Position numbers and translations under genes: made by a program. Shown one piece after another: positions 19,415 through 26,366 of a DNA stretch of 64,000 bases (its first letter is position 1; every line of letters begins with the position of its first letter). Under the pieces are notes generated by a model. That model had not been told where the DNA came from. It searched no databases and saw only the letters and a list, made by a program, of their open reading frames with translations. This DNA comes from Anaerolineales bacterium. Lineage in GTDB: Bacteria; Chloroflexota; Anaerolineae; Anaerolineales; UBA6663. The stretch covers positions 124,001-188,000 of the forward strand of contig JADZEK010000147.1 in the NCBI GenBank assembly GCA_020850595.1. Direction: 5' to 3'.

Positions 19415-19666
19415 ATGTCGAACAAGCACCTATCGCGCCGCGTATTCTTGGGTAGTTTCGCCAGAGCTACCGCTGCGGCCGTTCTGGCGAGTTTCGCAAG
19501 GCTATTTCCAGAGGCCGATGTCGCTCTCGCTGTCAAGGGGAGCATGGCCAAGCCCGTATCGGGTCAGGGACCCACTCCAATGGACCCCGGAGATCCTCGA
19601 GCCGTTGCCTTGAAATCTCTAGCGGAAGCACAATTGGGTAGTGTCCCTGTAACGTGGGAACACTGA
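19415..19666 (+). pseudogene. 5' fragment of Tat-exported precursor gene, interrupted by IS
   Basis: The frame begins with a twin-arginine leader (SRRVFLGSFARATAAAVLASF) after AAAGGGG nine bases upstream of the ATG. Host coding sequence continues to codon TTG at 19634-19636 and then enters the IS terminal repeat, adding ten foreign residues before a stop at 19664-19666. Removing the IS and one copy of the 8-bp target duplication joins this fragment in frame to 20917-21396, restoring a protein of about 233 residues. The fragment on its own would make only the leader and a Pro-rich propeptide start, so the product is probably inactivated. Confidence 0.85.
19637..19657 (+). repeat. Left terminal inverted repeat of IS
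   Basis: GGTAGTGTCCCTGTAACGTGG, identical over 21 bases to the complement of the right end at 20888-20908. Confidence 0.93.
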
Positions 19667-20809
19667 TTACCAAAGCGACTTGGGCGGCACGCGAAAGCTG
19701 AGCAGTTCGTCCATGGTCCACACATGATCCGTGAGTCCCGCCGCCATGGCCGGGGTGACCAGTTTCCATTTCTTGTACGATCCGGTGCGGCCTTTGGTTG
19801 GAAGGGCGCGCGGCAAACGTTGGCGCAGGCCGCGATGCGGAACGACGAAATGGTAGTAAGCAAACGCCAGGGTCAATTGGTGCTCCAAGTAGTCCGGGTC
19901 TTTCGAGAAGGCATTCACCTTGCGGCTCATTCGGCGCGAATGCTGACGCACCGTCAGGTTGTTGCGTTCCACCCCGTACGTATTGATGATCCGGCTGACG
20001 GGCGAGGCTTGCAGCGCGGCCTCAACCTGCTCGGTCGAGCCATACACAATCCGGGTGGTGACTTCCACGACCCGCCCGTTCTCGCGCTCCTTAACGACCA
20101 CGGCATAGCACAAGTCCGGCGGCGGGATGCGGCGCGGTTTAGGAAAACGGCCTCGGGCCCCATGGCGCGCGGGCTGCACCCACTGCCCATAGACCTCCAG
20201 CAGGGCGTCGGCATAGTGCGGCAACTCATCGCTGGTGAAGAACGGGATCTGCCCATCCGTAGCCGATTTCAGCCGAAAAACGAGCCGCCGGGCATGGGCC
20301 AGGGTGCGTTTGCCTATCACCCAGGCCGGCACCAGTTTGCACACCGGGCTGAAAGCAATCCACACCCAGGCATCGCCATAGACTTCGGCCAACTGCTCCA
20401 ACGGCGTCAGGTGCGCTTCCTTCTTGTAAATGAACGTCCACAACTCATCCAACTGGCACTCGGTCAAATGCAGATTACGAAAAAAGTAGCTCATCACGGC
20501 CTGGCCGTGTTGACCCAAGATCGGCAGCCAACGCTGGACCGTGTCTTTGTCGACTTCGATCAACCGGCCCGTGGCGCGAATACTGACGCCTTCTGCCAGC
20601 GCCTTCGCCCCACGACGATAGATGTTCAAATCGGTACGCACGCCCGCATAAGCGGTGCCAGTACTGGCCGAGATGACGACCCGACAGGCCTGGCATTGAA
20701 ACCGCGGCCCGGCCCGTTGCCAATCGTACCGCTTCAGCCGCGCGGCCGATCCGACTTTGCCGAACAAGACGCACCGGGGGTTCAGACAGCAGCATGTCGT
20801 GTAGTCCAT
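19667..20809 (-). CDS. IS1-like family transposase
   Basis: The protein has 380 residues. An N-terminal Cys motif (CCCLNPRC and, 35 residues on, FQCQAC) suggests a zinc ribbon. A helix-turn-helix-like part (GVSIRATGRLIEVDKDTVQRWL) follows, then a DDE core beginning with CQLDELWTFIYKKE. The C-terminal NTYGVERNNLTVRQHSRRMSRKVNAFSKD resembles the IS1 region ending in NLRxRxKRLxRKTxxFSKS. It is longer than the classical frameshifted IS1 InsAB and is read from one frame, as in single-ORF IS1 relatives. It should cut and join the 21-bp ends. The frame is intact. Confidence 0.9.
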   Translation of the reverse strand: MDYTTCCCLNPRCVLFGKVGSAARLKRYDWQRAGPRFQCQACRVVISASTGTAYAGVRTDLNIYRRGAKALAEGVSIRATGRLIEVDKDTVQRWLPILGQHGQAVMSYFFRNLHLTECQLDELWTFIYKKEAHLTPLEQLAEVYGDAWVWIAFSPVCKLVPAWVIGKRTLAHARRLVFRLKSATDGQIPFFTSDELPHYADALLEVYGQWVQPARHGARGRFPKPRRIPPPDLCYAVVVKERENGRVVEVTTRIVYGSTEQVEAALQASPVSRIINTYGVERNNLTVRQHSRRMSRKVNAFSKDPDYLEHQLTLAFAYYHFVVPHRGLRQRLPRALPTKGRTGSYKKWKLVTPAMAAGLTDHVWTMDELLSFRVPPKSLW

Positions 20810-20887
20810 CCAGTAGCTCCTCGACCCATTGCCTCGGGTCGAGGATACTGGCTGTCAGCACCACCGGGCGCCTAATTCTGCGCCATT

Positions 20888-20908
20888 CCACGTTACAGGG
20901 ACACTACC
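20888..20908 (-). repeat. Right terminal inverted repeat of IS
   Basis: CCACGTTACAGGGACACTACC, the exact complement of the left end, followed directly by target duplication CACAATTG at 20909-20916. Confidence 0.93.
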
Positions 20909-20916
20909 CACAATTG

Positions 20917-21396
20917 GGGGTAGATTTCTTCGGTACGGACATCGATTGGGAACATCCATACTACCAAGGGGCAGTTTCGAGCGTCCACGGATCTCAGGAG
21001 GCCGTTGGTTTTGCATTTCGTACCTCAGCCACCGGACAAGCGCAGGTCCTCAGTGCGTCCCTCTTGAACAATCAACCTTCGCGGGCTGTGGTGGTCGCGT
21101 TTGACCCTGCTGGCCTGGTGCCAGGCCAAAAGTACACTGGGGAAATCACAGTGTATCGGCTGAATGGGAGCGTGATTCAGGTCATTGCAGCCAAGCATGG
21201 GGAGGTTGCGGCGCGTGCTAACCCGATCAAAGCTCCCGGTTTGGCGCGTCCCAACGCCTATTGTTATCCAGGGATTGACAGTTGCATCCAGGGTTGGTAT
21301 TCATCCTGTGCTCCGTACCTCCTACTCGGTACGACGCTCTACCTGATGTGTGTATCACTCGGTGTTGGGGCGTGCTATGCGCAGTACTGTTACTGA
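20917..21396 (+). pseudogene. 3' fragment of Tat-exported precursor, with six-cysteine C-terminal domain
   Basis: This is the rest of the gene broken by the IS. It encodes about 159 residues: a globular beta-rich stretch (about 115) and then a 45-residue tail with six cysteines (AYCYPGIDSC, YSSC, LYLMC, GAC, QYCY) around a hydrophobic core. The tail resembles disulfide-rich secreted peptides, such as the halocin C8-like bacteriocin domain, only in general layout, so that link is a guess. The upstream MauE-like protein would suit disulfide formation. It has no start of its own in good context and is likely silent unless transcribed and initiated from within the IS. Confidence 0.75.
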
Positions 21397-21444
21397 GTAC
21401 AAAGTCTCAGCCACGGGCGATTAATGCTGTTGCCCCCTTACGTA

Positions 21445-21486
21445 GACTGGACAGATGCCCAGCATTCACCGGGCATCTGTCCAGTC
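21445..21486 (+). terminator. Perfect 16-bp stem-loop after cysteine-rich gene
   Basis: GACTGGACAGATGCCC pairs perfectly with GGGCATCTGTCCAGTC around a 10-base loop, about 50 bases after the stop at 21396. There is no U-run, so it may be a weak terminator, an mRNA-stability element or a protein-binding palindrome. Confidence 0.55.
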
Positions 21487-21611
21487 GTGTCTATCGGCTC
21501 GCTGATTGCTCACACATGCCGCCCATGGCAAGACATTCCGGAACTTGAAATTCGCGGGGTGCTATCGTAAGAAAACGACTGAGGTTTTCATCAGTGAACA
21601 TCGGAGGCAAG

Positions 21612-22046
21612 ATGAGGGCGAGTAAATCCAGCAAGTTTATCTTCAAGGATGAGTCAGCAGCGAGCCGCGTAATAGTAGAGTTGCTGACTAGATTGTCCAA
21701 GTTTCCGGATCCCCGCCCCTGGGGATGGGCTATCGTCCTGCTAGTGTTTATTTTTGCTCTTCGTTCTGCATTATCGGGCCAATACTCGGCAGAAGATTCA
21801 CTAAAACAAGTTTCCTTACTATGCTACGCGTTGGCGATTGCAAGCACAGAGCCGAGATTTCGATGGCCTTACATACTTGCAAGACCATTAGCAGTCGTCA
21901 TGTTGGTGATTGGTTTCATCTTCATGATTCTCTGGATCGTGTCAACCCCCTTGAACCCTTCATTCGATTTCCTCTCATTGAGCTTAGTGTTTATCCTGAC
22001 TCTGCGGGATGTCAGCCGCACTTTCATGTTCCGGCATACGCCTTAA
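21612..22046 (+). CDS. Small membrane protein of unknown function in the island
   Basis: From the ATG at 21612, with GGAGG four bases upstream, the protein has 144 residues. A charged N-terminus of about 35 residues leads to three or four hydrophobic helices (WGWAIVLLVFIFALRSAL, VMLVIGFIFMILWIV, FDFLSLSLVFILTL). I recognise no family. It shares the AT-richer composition of the MauE-like gene and lies downstream of the cysteine-rich precursor. If that precursor were a bacteriocin, a small membrane protein here would be a natural immunity candidate, but this is positional reasoning only. Confidence 0.65.
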   Translation: MRASKSSKFIFKDESAASRVIVELLTRLSKFPDPRPWGWAIVLLVFIFALRSALSGQYSAEDSLKQVSLLCYALAIASTEPRFRWPYILARPLAVVMLVIGFIFMILWIVSTPLNPSFDFLSLSLVFILTLRDVSRTFMFRHTP

Positions 22047-22156
22047 GGTGGCTTGGTCTAAGTAGCTGATCTGTGTGAGCCCACCCTAGTTGCAGTCTAG
22101 AGCTATAGCATACCCCGCTCCAGCTATTACAGCCTGCCTCGATCACTCAAAAGGAT

Positions 22157-22256
22157 GCGCGCGGCTTCGAGCGCGTGCGCCCGTTCACGTGGGACAACGC
22201 CGCCAAGCAATTGTTGGAGGTGTACGAGGCCGTCGGAGGCAAGTGATTTCTGATTG
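22157..22256 (+). repeat. Direct repeat, right copy (truncated duplicate of GT4 3' end)
   Basis: It matches 18325-18424 over 100 bases with four mismatches, and keeps the GT4 frame and stop. It has no GT4 sequence upstream, so it is a non-functional remnant marking the right edge of the island. Past the stop the GATTNNT heptads continue for three extra units compared with the left copy. Confidence 0.95.
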
Positions 22257-22375
22257 TTGATTGCTGATTGTTGATTGGGGTTTGGCGACCTACTGAATCA
22301 AGTCACGCTGACTTCAACAATTACGCCGACCTGGTGCTTTTCAAATCAGCAATCAGAAATCTACAATCACAAATC
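22245..22375 (+). repeat. Inverted pair of GATTNNT heptad arrays
   Basis: 22245-22276 reads as repeated heptads (GATTTCT GATTGTT GATTGCT GATTGTT GATT). 22344-22375 is the complement of a similar array, matching it at 28 of 32 positions without gaps. The arms could pair around a 67-base loop. The gap 22047-22420 holds this structure, the right direct repeat and a -10 element, and no gene I can support. Confidence 0.75.
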
Positions 22376-22406
22376 GTCACTCAAAAATCTCTCCGCCCTT
22401 CTGCTA

Positions 22407-22412
22407 TATAAT
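22407..22412 (+). promoter_or_regulatory. -10 element TATAAT eight bases before a start codon
   Basis: TATAAT lies so close to the ATG at 22421 that transcription would begin at or near the A of the ATG, implying a leaderless message. No clear -35 is seen. Confidence 0.55.
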
Positions 22413-22420
22413 CCTCGCTC

Positions 22421-22789
22421 ATGTCCACCACACAATTCCCCATCTACACCTCGGCCGGCGATTGGGTGGCGATGCTCATTGGCCGCTACCTGTACAATAC
22501 GAGCGGCGAGTGGATCGGCTGGATTGACGCCGAGGGCCTGATCTTCAACACTCGTGGCGAATACGCCGGGTGGCTGGCGCGCGACTTTCGGGTGCTGCGC
22601 AAGCGCGAGGGCGGCAGCCAGCACCCTCGCCGCGACCCGCCCGCCAAGCCCCCGCGTGTGAAGCTGCCCATGTCGGTCAAGCTGCCGCCCATGATGAGCA
22701 GCGTGCCCTACGACACGATGGACGTATTTGAGGAAGCTCCCTACCGCCTGGACCCGATGGACATGGACCAGGTGCAGGACATTGACTGA
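22421..22789 (+). CDS. 4-fold beta flower domain protein
   Basis: The 122-residue protein has an N-terminal half made of short repeated strands (GRYLYNTSGEWIGWID and GLIFNTRGEYAGWLARD) matching the 4-fold beta flower fold. The C-terminal half is basic and Pro-rich, then acidic with Met and Asp (DPMDMDQVQDID). Function is unknown for the family. The thioesterase gene starts two bases after its stop, so they are probably co-transcribed. The ATG is used without a ribosome site, in line with the adjacent -10. Confidence 0.75.
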   Translation: MSTTQFPIYTSAGDWVAMLIGRYLYNTSGEWIGWIDAEGLIFNTRGEYAGWLARDFRVLRKREGGSQHPRRDPPAKPPRVKLPMSVKLPPMMSSVPYDTMDVFEEAPYRLDPMDMDQVQDID

Positions 22790-22790
22790 C

Positions 22791-23297
22791 ATGAACGACA
22801 CCCCGGCCCGATCGGACGCCGCCCGGCACGTGGGAGAGTCGCGGGTGACGCTCTCGATGCTGATGGGCCCCACCGAGGCCAACCTCAACGGCAACGTCCA
22901 CGGCGGCTACATCATGCGCTTGATGGATGAGGCGGGGGCCTCGGCTGCCATGCGCCACGCCCGCCGCCAGGTGGTCACGGTGGCGGTGGATCAGGTGTTG
23001 TTCCGCGAGCCGATCCACCTGGGCGATTTGGTGACGTTCACCGCCGAGCTGACCTACGTGGGCCGCACCTCGATGGAGACGCGCATTGAGGTCCTCGCGC
23101 AGAACCTATTCACCAGCGCCACCACGCACACCAACACCGCCTATTTCGTTTACGTGGCGCTCGACCCAAACGGCAAGCCGGCGCCCGTGCCGCCACTGGA
23201 ACTGACGACGCCCGAGGAGCAGGCGCAGTGGGAGGCGGCCAAGGCGCGGCAGGCTTATCGGCTGGCCCAGCGCCGGACACCGGCCTCGCGGGCATGA
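22791..23297 (+). CDS. Acyl-CoA thioesterase, hotdog fold (YciA/BACH type)
   Basis: The 168-residue protein has the hotdog signature GNVHGGYIMRLMDEAGASAA, with the Asn and Asp/Glu expected in the YciA/BACH active site. VDQVLFREPIHLGDLVTFTAEL then matches the second strand region. It should hydrolyse medium- or long-chain acyl-CoA in the cytosol. The real start is the ATG at 22791; the ORF track begins in the preceding gene. Its stop overlaps the ATG of the next gene (ATGA), indicating translational coupling to the BchI-like ATPase. Confidence 0.9.
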   Translation: MNDTPARSDAARHVGESRVTLSMLMGPTEANLNGNVHGGYIMRLMDEAGASAAMRHARRQVVTVAVDQVLFREPIHLGDLVTFTAELTYVGRTSMETRIEVLAQNLFTSATTHTNTAYFVYVALDPNGKPAPVPPLELTTPEEQAQWEAAKARQAYRLAQRRTPASRA

Positions 23298-24460
23298 CCG
23301 AGCCTGTCCCTGCGTCGCTCAAAGCGCTGATCGAGCAGGCCTCGGCCGCGCGCTACCTGCGCGCCGAGTCGCCCGAGCCGCGCAGCCTGAGCGAACCCAC
23401 GCCCTACCCGTTCCTGGCGCTGGTCGGCCAGCGCGAGATGAAACTGGCGCTGCTGCTGACGCTCATCAACCCGGGCCTGAGCGGCGTGCTGCTGGTGGGG
23501 CCGCGCGGCACCGGCAAGACCACGGCGGTGCGCAGCCTGAGCGACTTGCTGCCCATCGTGGCCCGCTCGGCCTGCCCGTACGGCTGCCTGCCGGAGGATG
23601 TGGAGACGGGCGGCATGGAGGCGGTTTGCCCGGACTGCGCCAAGAAGTATGGCGAGGGTGAATCGCTGACTTATCCCGACCCGGTGCGGCTGGTGGAACT
23701 GCCGCTGCATAGCCGGCTGGAGGACGTGGTGGGCGGGCTGGAGGCGCGCGCCGCGCAGCTCAACCGCATGGCGCTCCAGCGCGGCATCCTCAGCCACGCC
23801 GACCAGAACCTGCTCTACATTGACGAAGTGAATCTGCTGCCGAACGAGATCGTGGACGCCATCCTGGATGCCTCGGCGCAGGGCGTGTACACCGTGCGGC
23901 GGGGGCCGCTGGCCGCCACCTATCGGTCACGTTTCGTCTTGATTGGTTCGCTGAACCCGGAGGAAGGCCGTCTGCGCCCGCAGATCCTGGACCGTTTCGG
24001 GCTGCGGCTGATCGTCCACGGCCTGAGCGATCCGGCCGACCGGCTGGAAGCCTACCATCGCGTGCGGGCGTACACGGCCAGCCCACAGGCCACGATTGCG
24101 GCTTACGCCGACCAGACCCTGGCGGCCAGGGCGGAAATTCAGGCGGCGCGCCAGCGGCTGCCGGGAGTGCGGCTGACGTCTGCGGCCGAACAAGCCGGGC
24201 TGGACCTGGTGCGGCGGCTGGAGATTGACTCGCTGCGAGCGGAGTTGACGCTGTTTGAGGCCGCCCGCGCGGTGGCCGCCGCCGACGACCGCGACACCGC
24301 CACCCCCGCCGACGTGCGGGAGGCAGCCCCCATGGCGCTGAGGCTGCGGCGCTCGCCGTTCATGCAGGAATACTTCAACGCCCAGCAGCAGGAGGAGCAC
24401 CAAATCGGCGCACTGCTGGATGAAGTAATCCCCCCGACCCCGGGCGCGGAGGCGGCATGA
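23294..24460 (+). CDS. Magnesium-chelatase subunit I-like AAA+ ATPase with cysteine insert
   Basis: The 388-residue protein has Walker A GPRGTGKT (about residue 75), Walker B LLYIDEVNLL and sensor-region GSLNPEEGRLRPQILDRFGLR, all typical of BchI/ChlI. An insert between strands carries ACPYGC and, 17 residues later, CPDC, which could bind zinc. BchI is the motor subunit of magnesium chelatase. However no BchD or BchH is present here, so a MoxR-like remodelling role is as likely as chlorophyll synthesis. It overlaps both neighbours by four bases, so the thioesterase, this ATPase and the membrane protein form a coupled unit. Confidence 0.85.
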   Translation: MTEPVPASLKALIEQASAARYLRAESPEPRSLSEPTPYPFLALVGQREMKLALLLTLINPGLSGVLLVGPRGTGKTTAVRSLSDLLPIVARSACPYGCLPEDVETGGMEAVCPDCAKKYGEGESLTYPDPVRLVELPLHSRLEDVVGGLEARAAQLNRMALQRGILSHADQNLLYIDEVNLLPNEIVDAILDASAQGVYTVRRGPLAATYRSRFVLIGSLNPEEGRLRPQILDRFGLRLIVHGLSDPADRLEAYHRVRAYTASPQATIAAYADQTLAARAEIQAARQRLPGVRLTSAAEQAGLDLVRRLEIDSLRAELTLFEAARAVAAADDRDTATPADVREAAPMALRLRRSPFMQEYFNAQQQEEHQIGALLDEVIPPTPGAEAA

Positions 24461-25149
24461 GCCGCGCGCGCCCGGCGGCGCTGCTGCTGGCGCTGGCGGG
24501 CTACTGGCTGCCATGGCTGACGCACCCAGCAGCGGCCTTGCGCCTCAACGGGTATGAACTATCGGAGTGGGTGACGTTCCTGCCCGCCGTGCGCGACGGC
24601 AGCAGCTCCCTGACGCGGCTGGCCTTTCTGCTGCCACTGGCGGCGCTGGCGCTGCTGTGCGCTCTGGCCGCCGCGCGCCCCGCCTCCACGCTCAACCTGC
24701 CGCCGTTGGGCGAAGGCGCGGCGCGACGCCCGGCACCCGCCACCCGCGCCAGGCTGTGGGGGCTGCTGCCGAATATGGCCGGACCGCTGGGCTGGCTGTT
24801 CCTGGCCCTGGGGCTGCTGTGCGCGTTGATTGTCTTCCCGCCGTACCCCTATCTACTGACCGCCTACGCCGACCCGGAGTATCAGCCGCAGTTGCTCGCT
24901 GCTGCGCTGACGCTGATTGGGGTGATGGTCGTGGTGTTCCTGCCCGCCGACCTGGGCGCGGCGCTGCAAACGCTACTGGCGCTGGGCGCACTGGCGCTGG
25001 GCGCGTGGGCGTTGGCGGCGGTGCAGCCCTCGGCCTCCGATCTGTTGGGCGCGCCGTGGGCAGTTGGCCTGGGTTGGTGGGCCATGCTGTTGGGCTTGGG
25101 CTGGCTGGCGCTGTTGGGGCTGCGGCGGCTGTTTGGCCCGCGCGTGTAA
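24457..25149 (+). CDS. Multi-pass membrane protein, unknown
   Basis: The 230-residue protein has about six hydrophobic helices and few charged residues, with a Pro/Arg-rich loop near residue 85. The ATG overlaps the BchI-like stop (ATGA), and the next gene begins 57 bases on. I recognise no family; similar proteins are common as undescribed Chloroflexota membrane proteins. Coupling to the BchI-like ATPase suggests a joint role, which I cannot define. Confidence 0.65.
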   Translation: MSRARPAALLLALAGYWLPWLTHPAAALRLNGYELSEWVTFLPAVRDGSSSLTRLAFLLPLAALALLCALAAARPASTLNLPPLGEGAARRPAPATRARLWGLLPNMAGPLGWLFLALGLLCALIVFPPYPYLLTAYADPEYQPQLLAAALTLIGVMVVVFLPADLGAALQTLLALGALALGAWALAAVQPSASDLLGAPWAVGLGWWAMLLGLGWLALLGLRRLFGPRV

Positions 25150-25206
25150 GCCGCGGCCACGGCGACTGCAACTTTAGCGCGGCCGCGCCTGTAGTGCTGG
25201 TAGGAG

Positions 25207-25776
25207 ATGGCCGGATTAGGTGAGGCGGGCGACGCGAACGACGGGGAGTTGGCGCAGCGCGCCCACGCGGGCGACGCGGCCGCTTATGGGGCGCTGGTCG
25301 AGCGCTACCAGGGGGCGGTGTTCAACGTTTGCTACCGGATGCTGCACGAGCGCGCGGCCGCCGAGGACCTGGCGCAAGAGGCTTTCCTGAGGGCGCACGC
25401 CCGGCTAGAGTTGTATGACACGGCACGGCCGTTTGGGCCGTGGATCAAGCGCGTGGCGGCTAACCTGTGCCTGAACCATTTGGAGGGGCAGCGACCCAGC
25501 CTGCCGCTAGACGAAGAACGCGACGCGCCCGACCCGGACCCGCTGGGGCAGGACCCGGCGGCCGTGCAGGAAGCGGCCGAAGCGGCGGCGGCGGTGCGGG
25601 CGGCCATTGCCGGGCTGCCGCCGCATTACCGAGTGGTGATTGAGCTGCGACACTTTCAAGACCTGAGCTACAGCGAGATCGCCGCCGCGCTGGGCAAGCC
25701 GGTGAGCGATGTGAAGAGCCATTTGTTTCGGGCGCGCAAGCTGCTGGCCGATGCGCTCGCCCAGCAGCGGGGATAG
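25207..25776 (+). CDS. ECF-type RNA polymerase sigma factor
   Basis: The 189-residue protein shows region 2 (AYGALVERYQGAVFNVCYRML, AEDLAQEAFLRAHARLE, FGPWIKRVAANLCLNHL) and region 4 (LPPHYRVVIELRHFQDLSYSEIAAALGKPVSDVKSHLFRARKLL). It is an RpoE-like ECF factor. It starts at the ATG at 25207, and its stop is two bases before the anti-sigma gene. This is the second sigma/anti-sigma pair in the window, not closely similar to the first. Confidence 0.93.
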   Translation: MAGLGEAGDANDGELAQRAHAGDAAAYGALVERYQGAVFNVCYRMLHERAAAEDLAQEAFLRAHARLELYDTARPFGPWIKRVAANLCLNHLEGQRPSLPLDEERDAPDPDPLGQDPAAVQEAAEAAAAVRAAIAGLPPHYRVVIELRHFQDLSYSEIAAALGKPVSDVKSHLFRARKLLADALAQQRG

Positions 25777-25778
25777 CC

Positions 25779-26366
25779 ATGCACCCCCACCTGACCGACG
25801 AGACCCTGAACGAATACCTGGACGAGGCGCTGCCCGCCGCCCAAGCGGCCGGGGTGGCCGCTCATGTCAGCGCCTGCGTGACCTGTGCGGCGCGGCTGAG
25901 GGCGCGGCGGGCGCTCTTTGCCGAGCTAGACGGGCTGCCAGAAGCGCCAATAGCGCATAGCCTCACGCCGGGCGTGTTGGCCGCCTTGCCGAGGCAGGCG
26001 GCTATGCGCAATTCGGCCCACGGTAGGCGACCCGCGCTGCGCTGGCTGGCTCTGGCCGAGGTCGCAGCCGCGCTGGCGCTGTTGGCGCTGGCCTGGCCCA
26101 TCATCGGGGCGTTGCTGGCTGAGGCACCGACGCTGGCCGCCGAGTGGCTGGCCCGCCTGCCCACGCTGACGACGATTGATTGGCTGGCGGCGGCGCAAGG
26201 CTGGCTTGCCGCCCTCAAGCCACCGGCCCCGAGCAACTGGCTGCCCATTGGTCTTGGCCCGCTGACGCTTGGGTTGGCGGTAGCAGCGGCGGCCGCGGTG
26301 TGGCTGGTGGGCAACGCCGTCATGCTGCGCCGGTCAGTCAGCCTGCGCCCCCGGAGAAATGTATGA
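25779..26366 (+). CDS. Anti-sigma factor with zinc-finger motif
   Basis: The 195-residue protein begins with TDETLNEYLDEALP and has HVSACVTCAARL, the HxxxCxxC motif, at about residue 28. Hydrophobic segments lie near residue 90 and near the C-terminus (LTLGLAVAAAAAVWLVG). It directly follows the sigma gene and overlaps the next membrane gene in an ATGA arrangement, so the three are coupled. It should sequester the upstream sigma factor at the membrane and respond to envelope signals. Confidence 0.85.
   Translation: MHPHLTDETLNEYLDEALPAAQAAGVAAHVSACVTCAARLRARRALFAELDGLPEAPIAHSLTPGVLAALPRQAAMRNSAHGRRPALRWLALAEVAAALALLALAWPIIGALLAEAPTLAAEWLARLPTLTTIDWLAAAQGWLAALKPPAPSNWLPIGLGPLTLGLAVAAAAAVWLVGNAVMLRRSVSLRPRRNV

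Larger units (their letters stand above)
19637..20908 (-). mobile_element. IS1-like insertion sequence, 1272 bp, with 8-bp target duplication
   Basis: The element is bounded by 21-bp perfect inverted repeats, GGTAGTGTCCCTGTAACGTGG at 19637-19657 and its complement at 20888-20908. It is flanked by the direct repeat CACAATTG (19629-19636 and 20909-20916), matching the 8-9 bp duplications of IS1. It carries one transposase gene on the minus strand. The intact ends, intact duplication and intact host frame when excised point to a recent insertion. Composition lies between the AT-richer island and the GC-rich chromosome. Confidence 0.93.

Noticed and set aside
20475-20891. 138-residue minus-strand ORF at the IS right end as a second transposase frame (InsA-like)
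   Set aside because: Only its first 30 residues lie outside the main transposase frame, and no slippery sequence joining the frames was evident. The 380-residue frame is complete by itself.
18325-22256. Prophage or integron explanation for the island
   Set aside because: No integrase, phage structural gene or attC-like site is visible inside, and the only recombinase is the IS transposase, which inserted later with its own 8-bp duplication.
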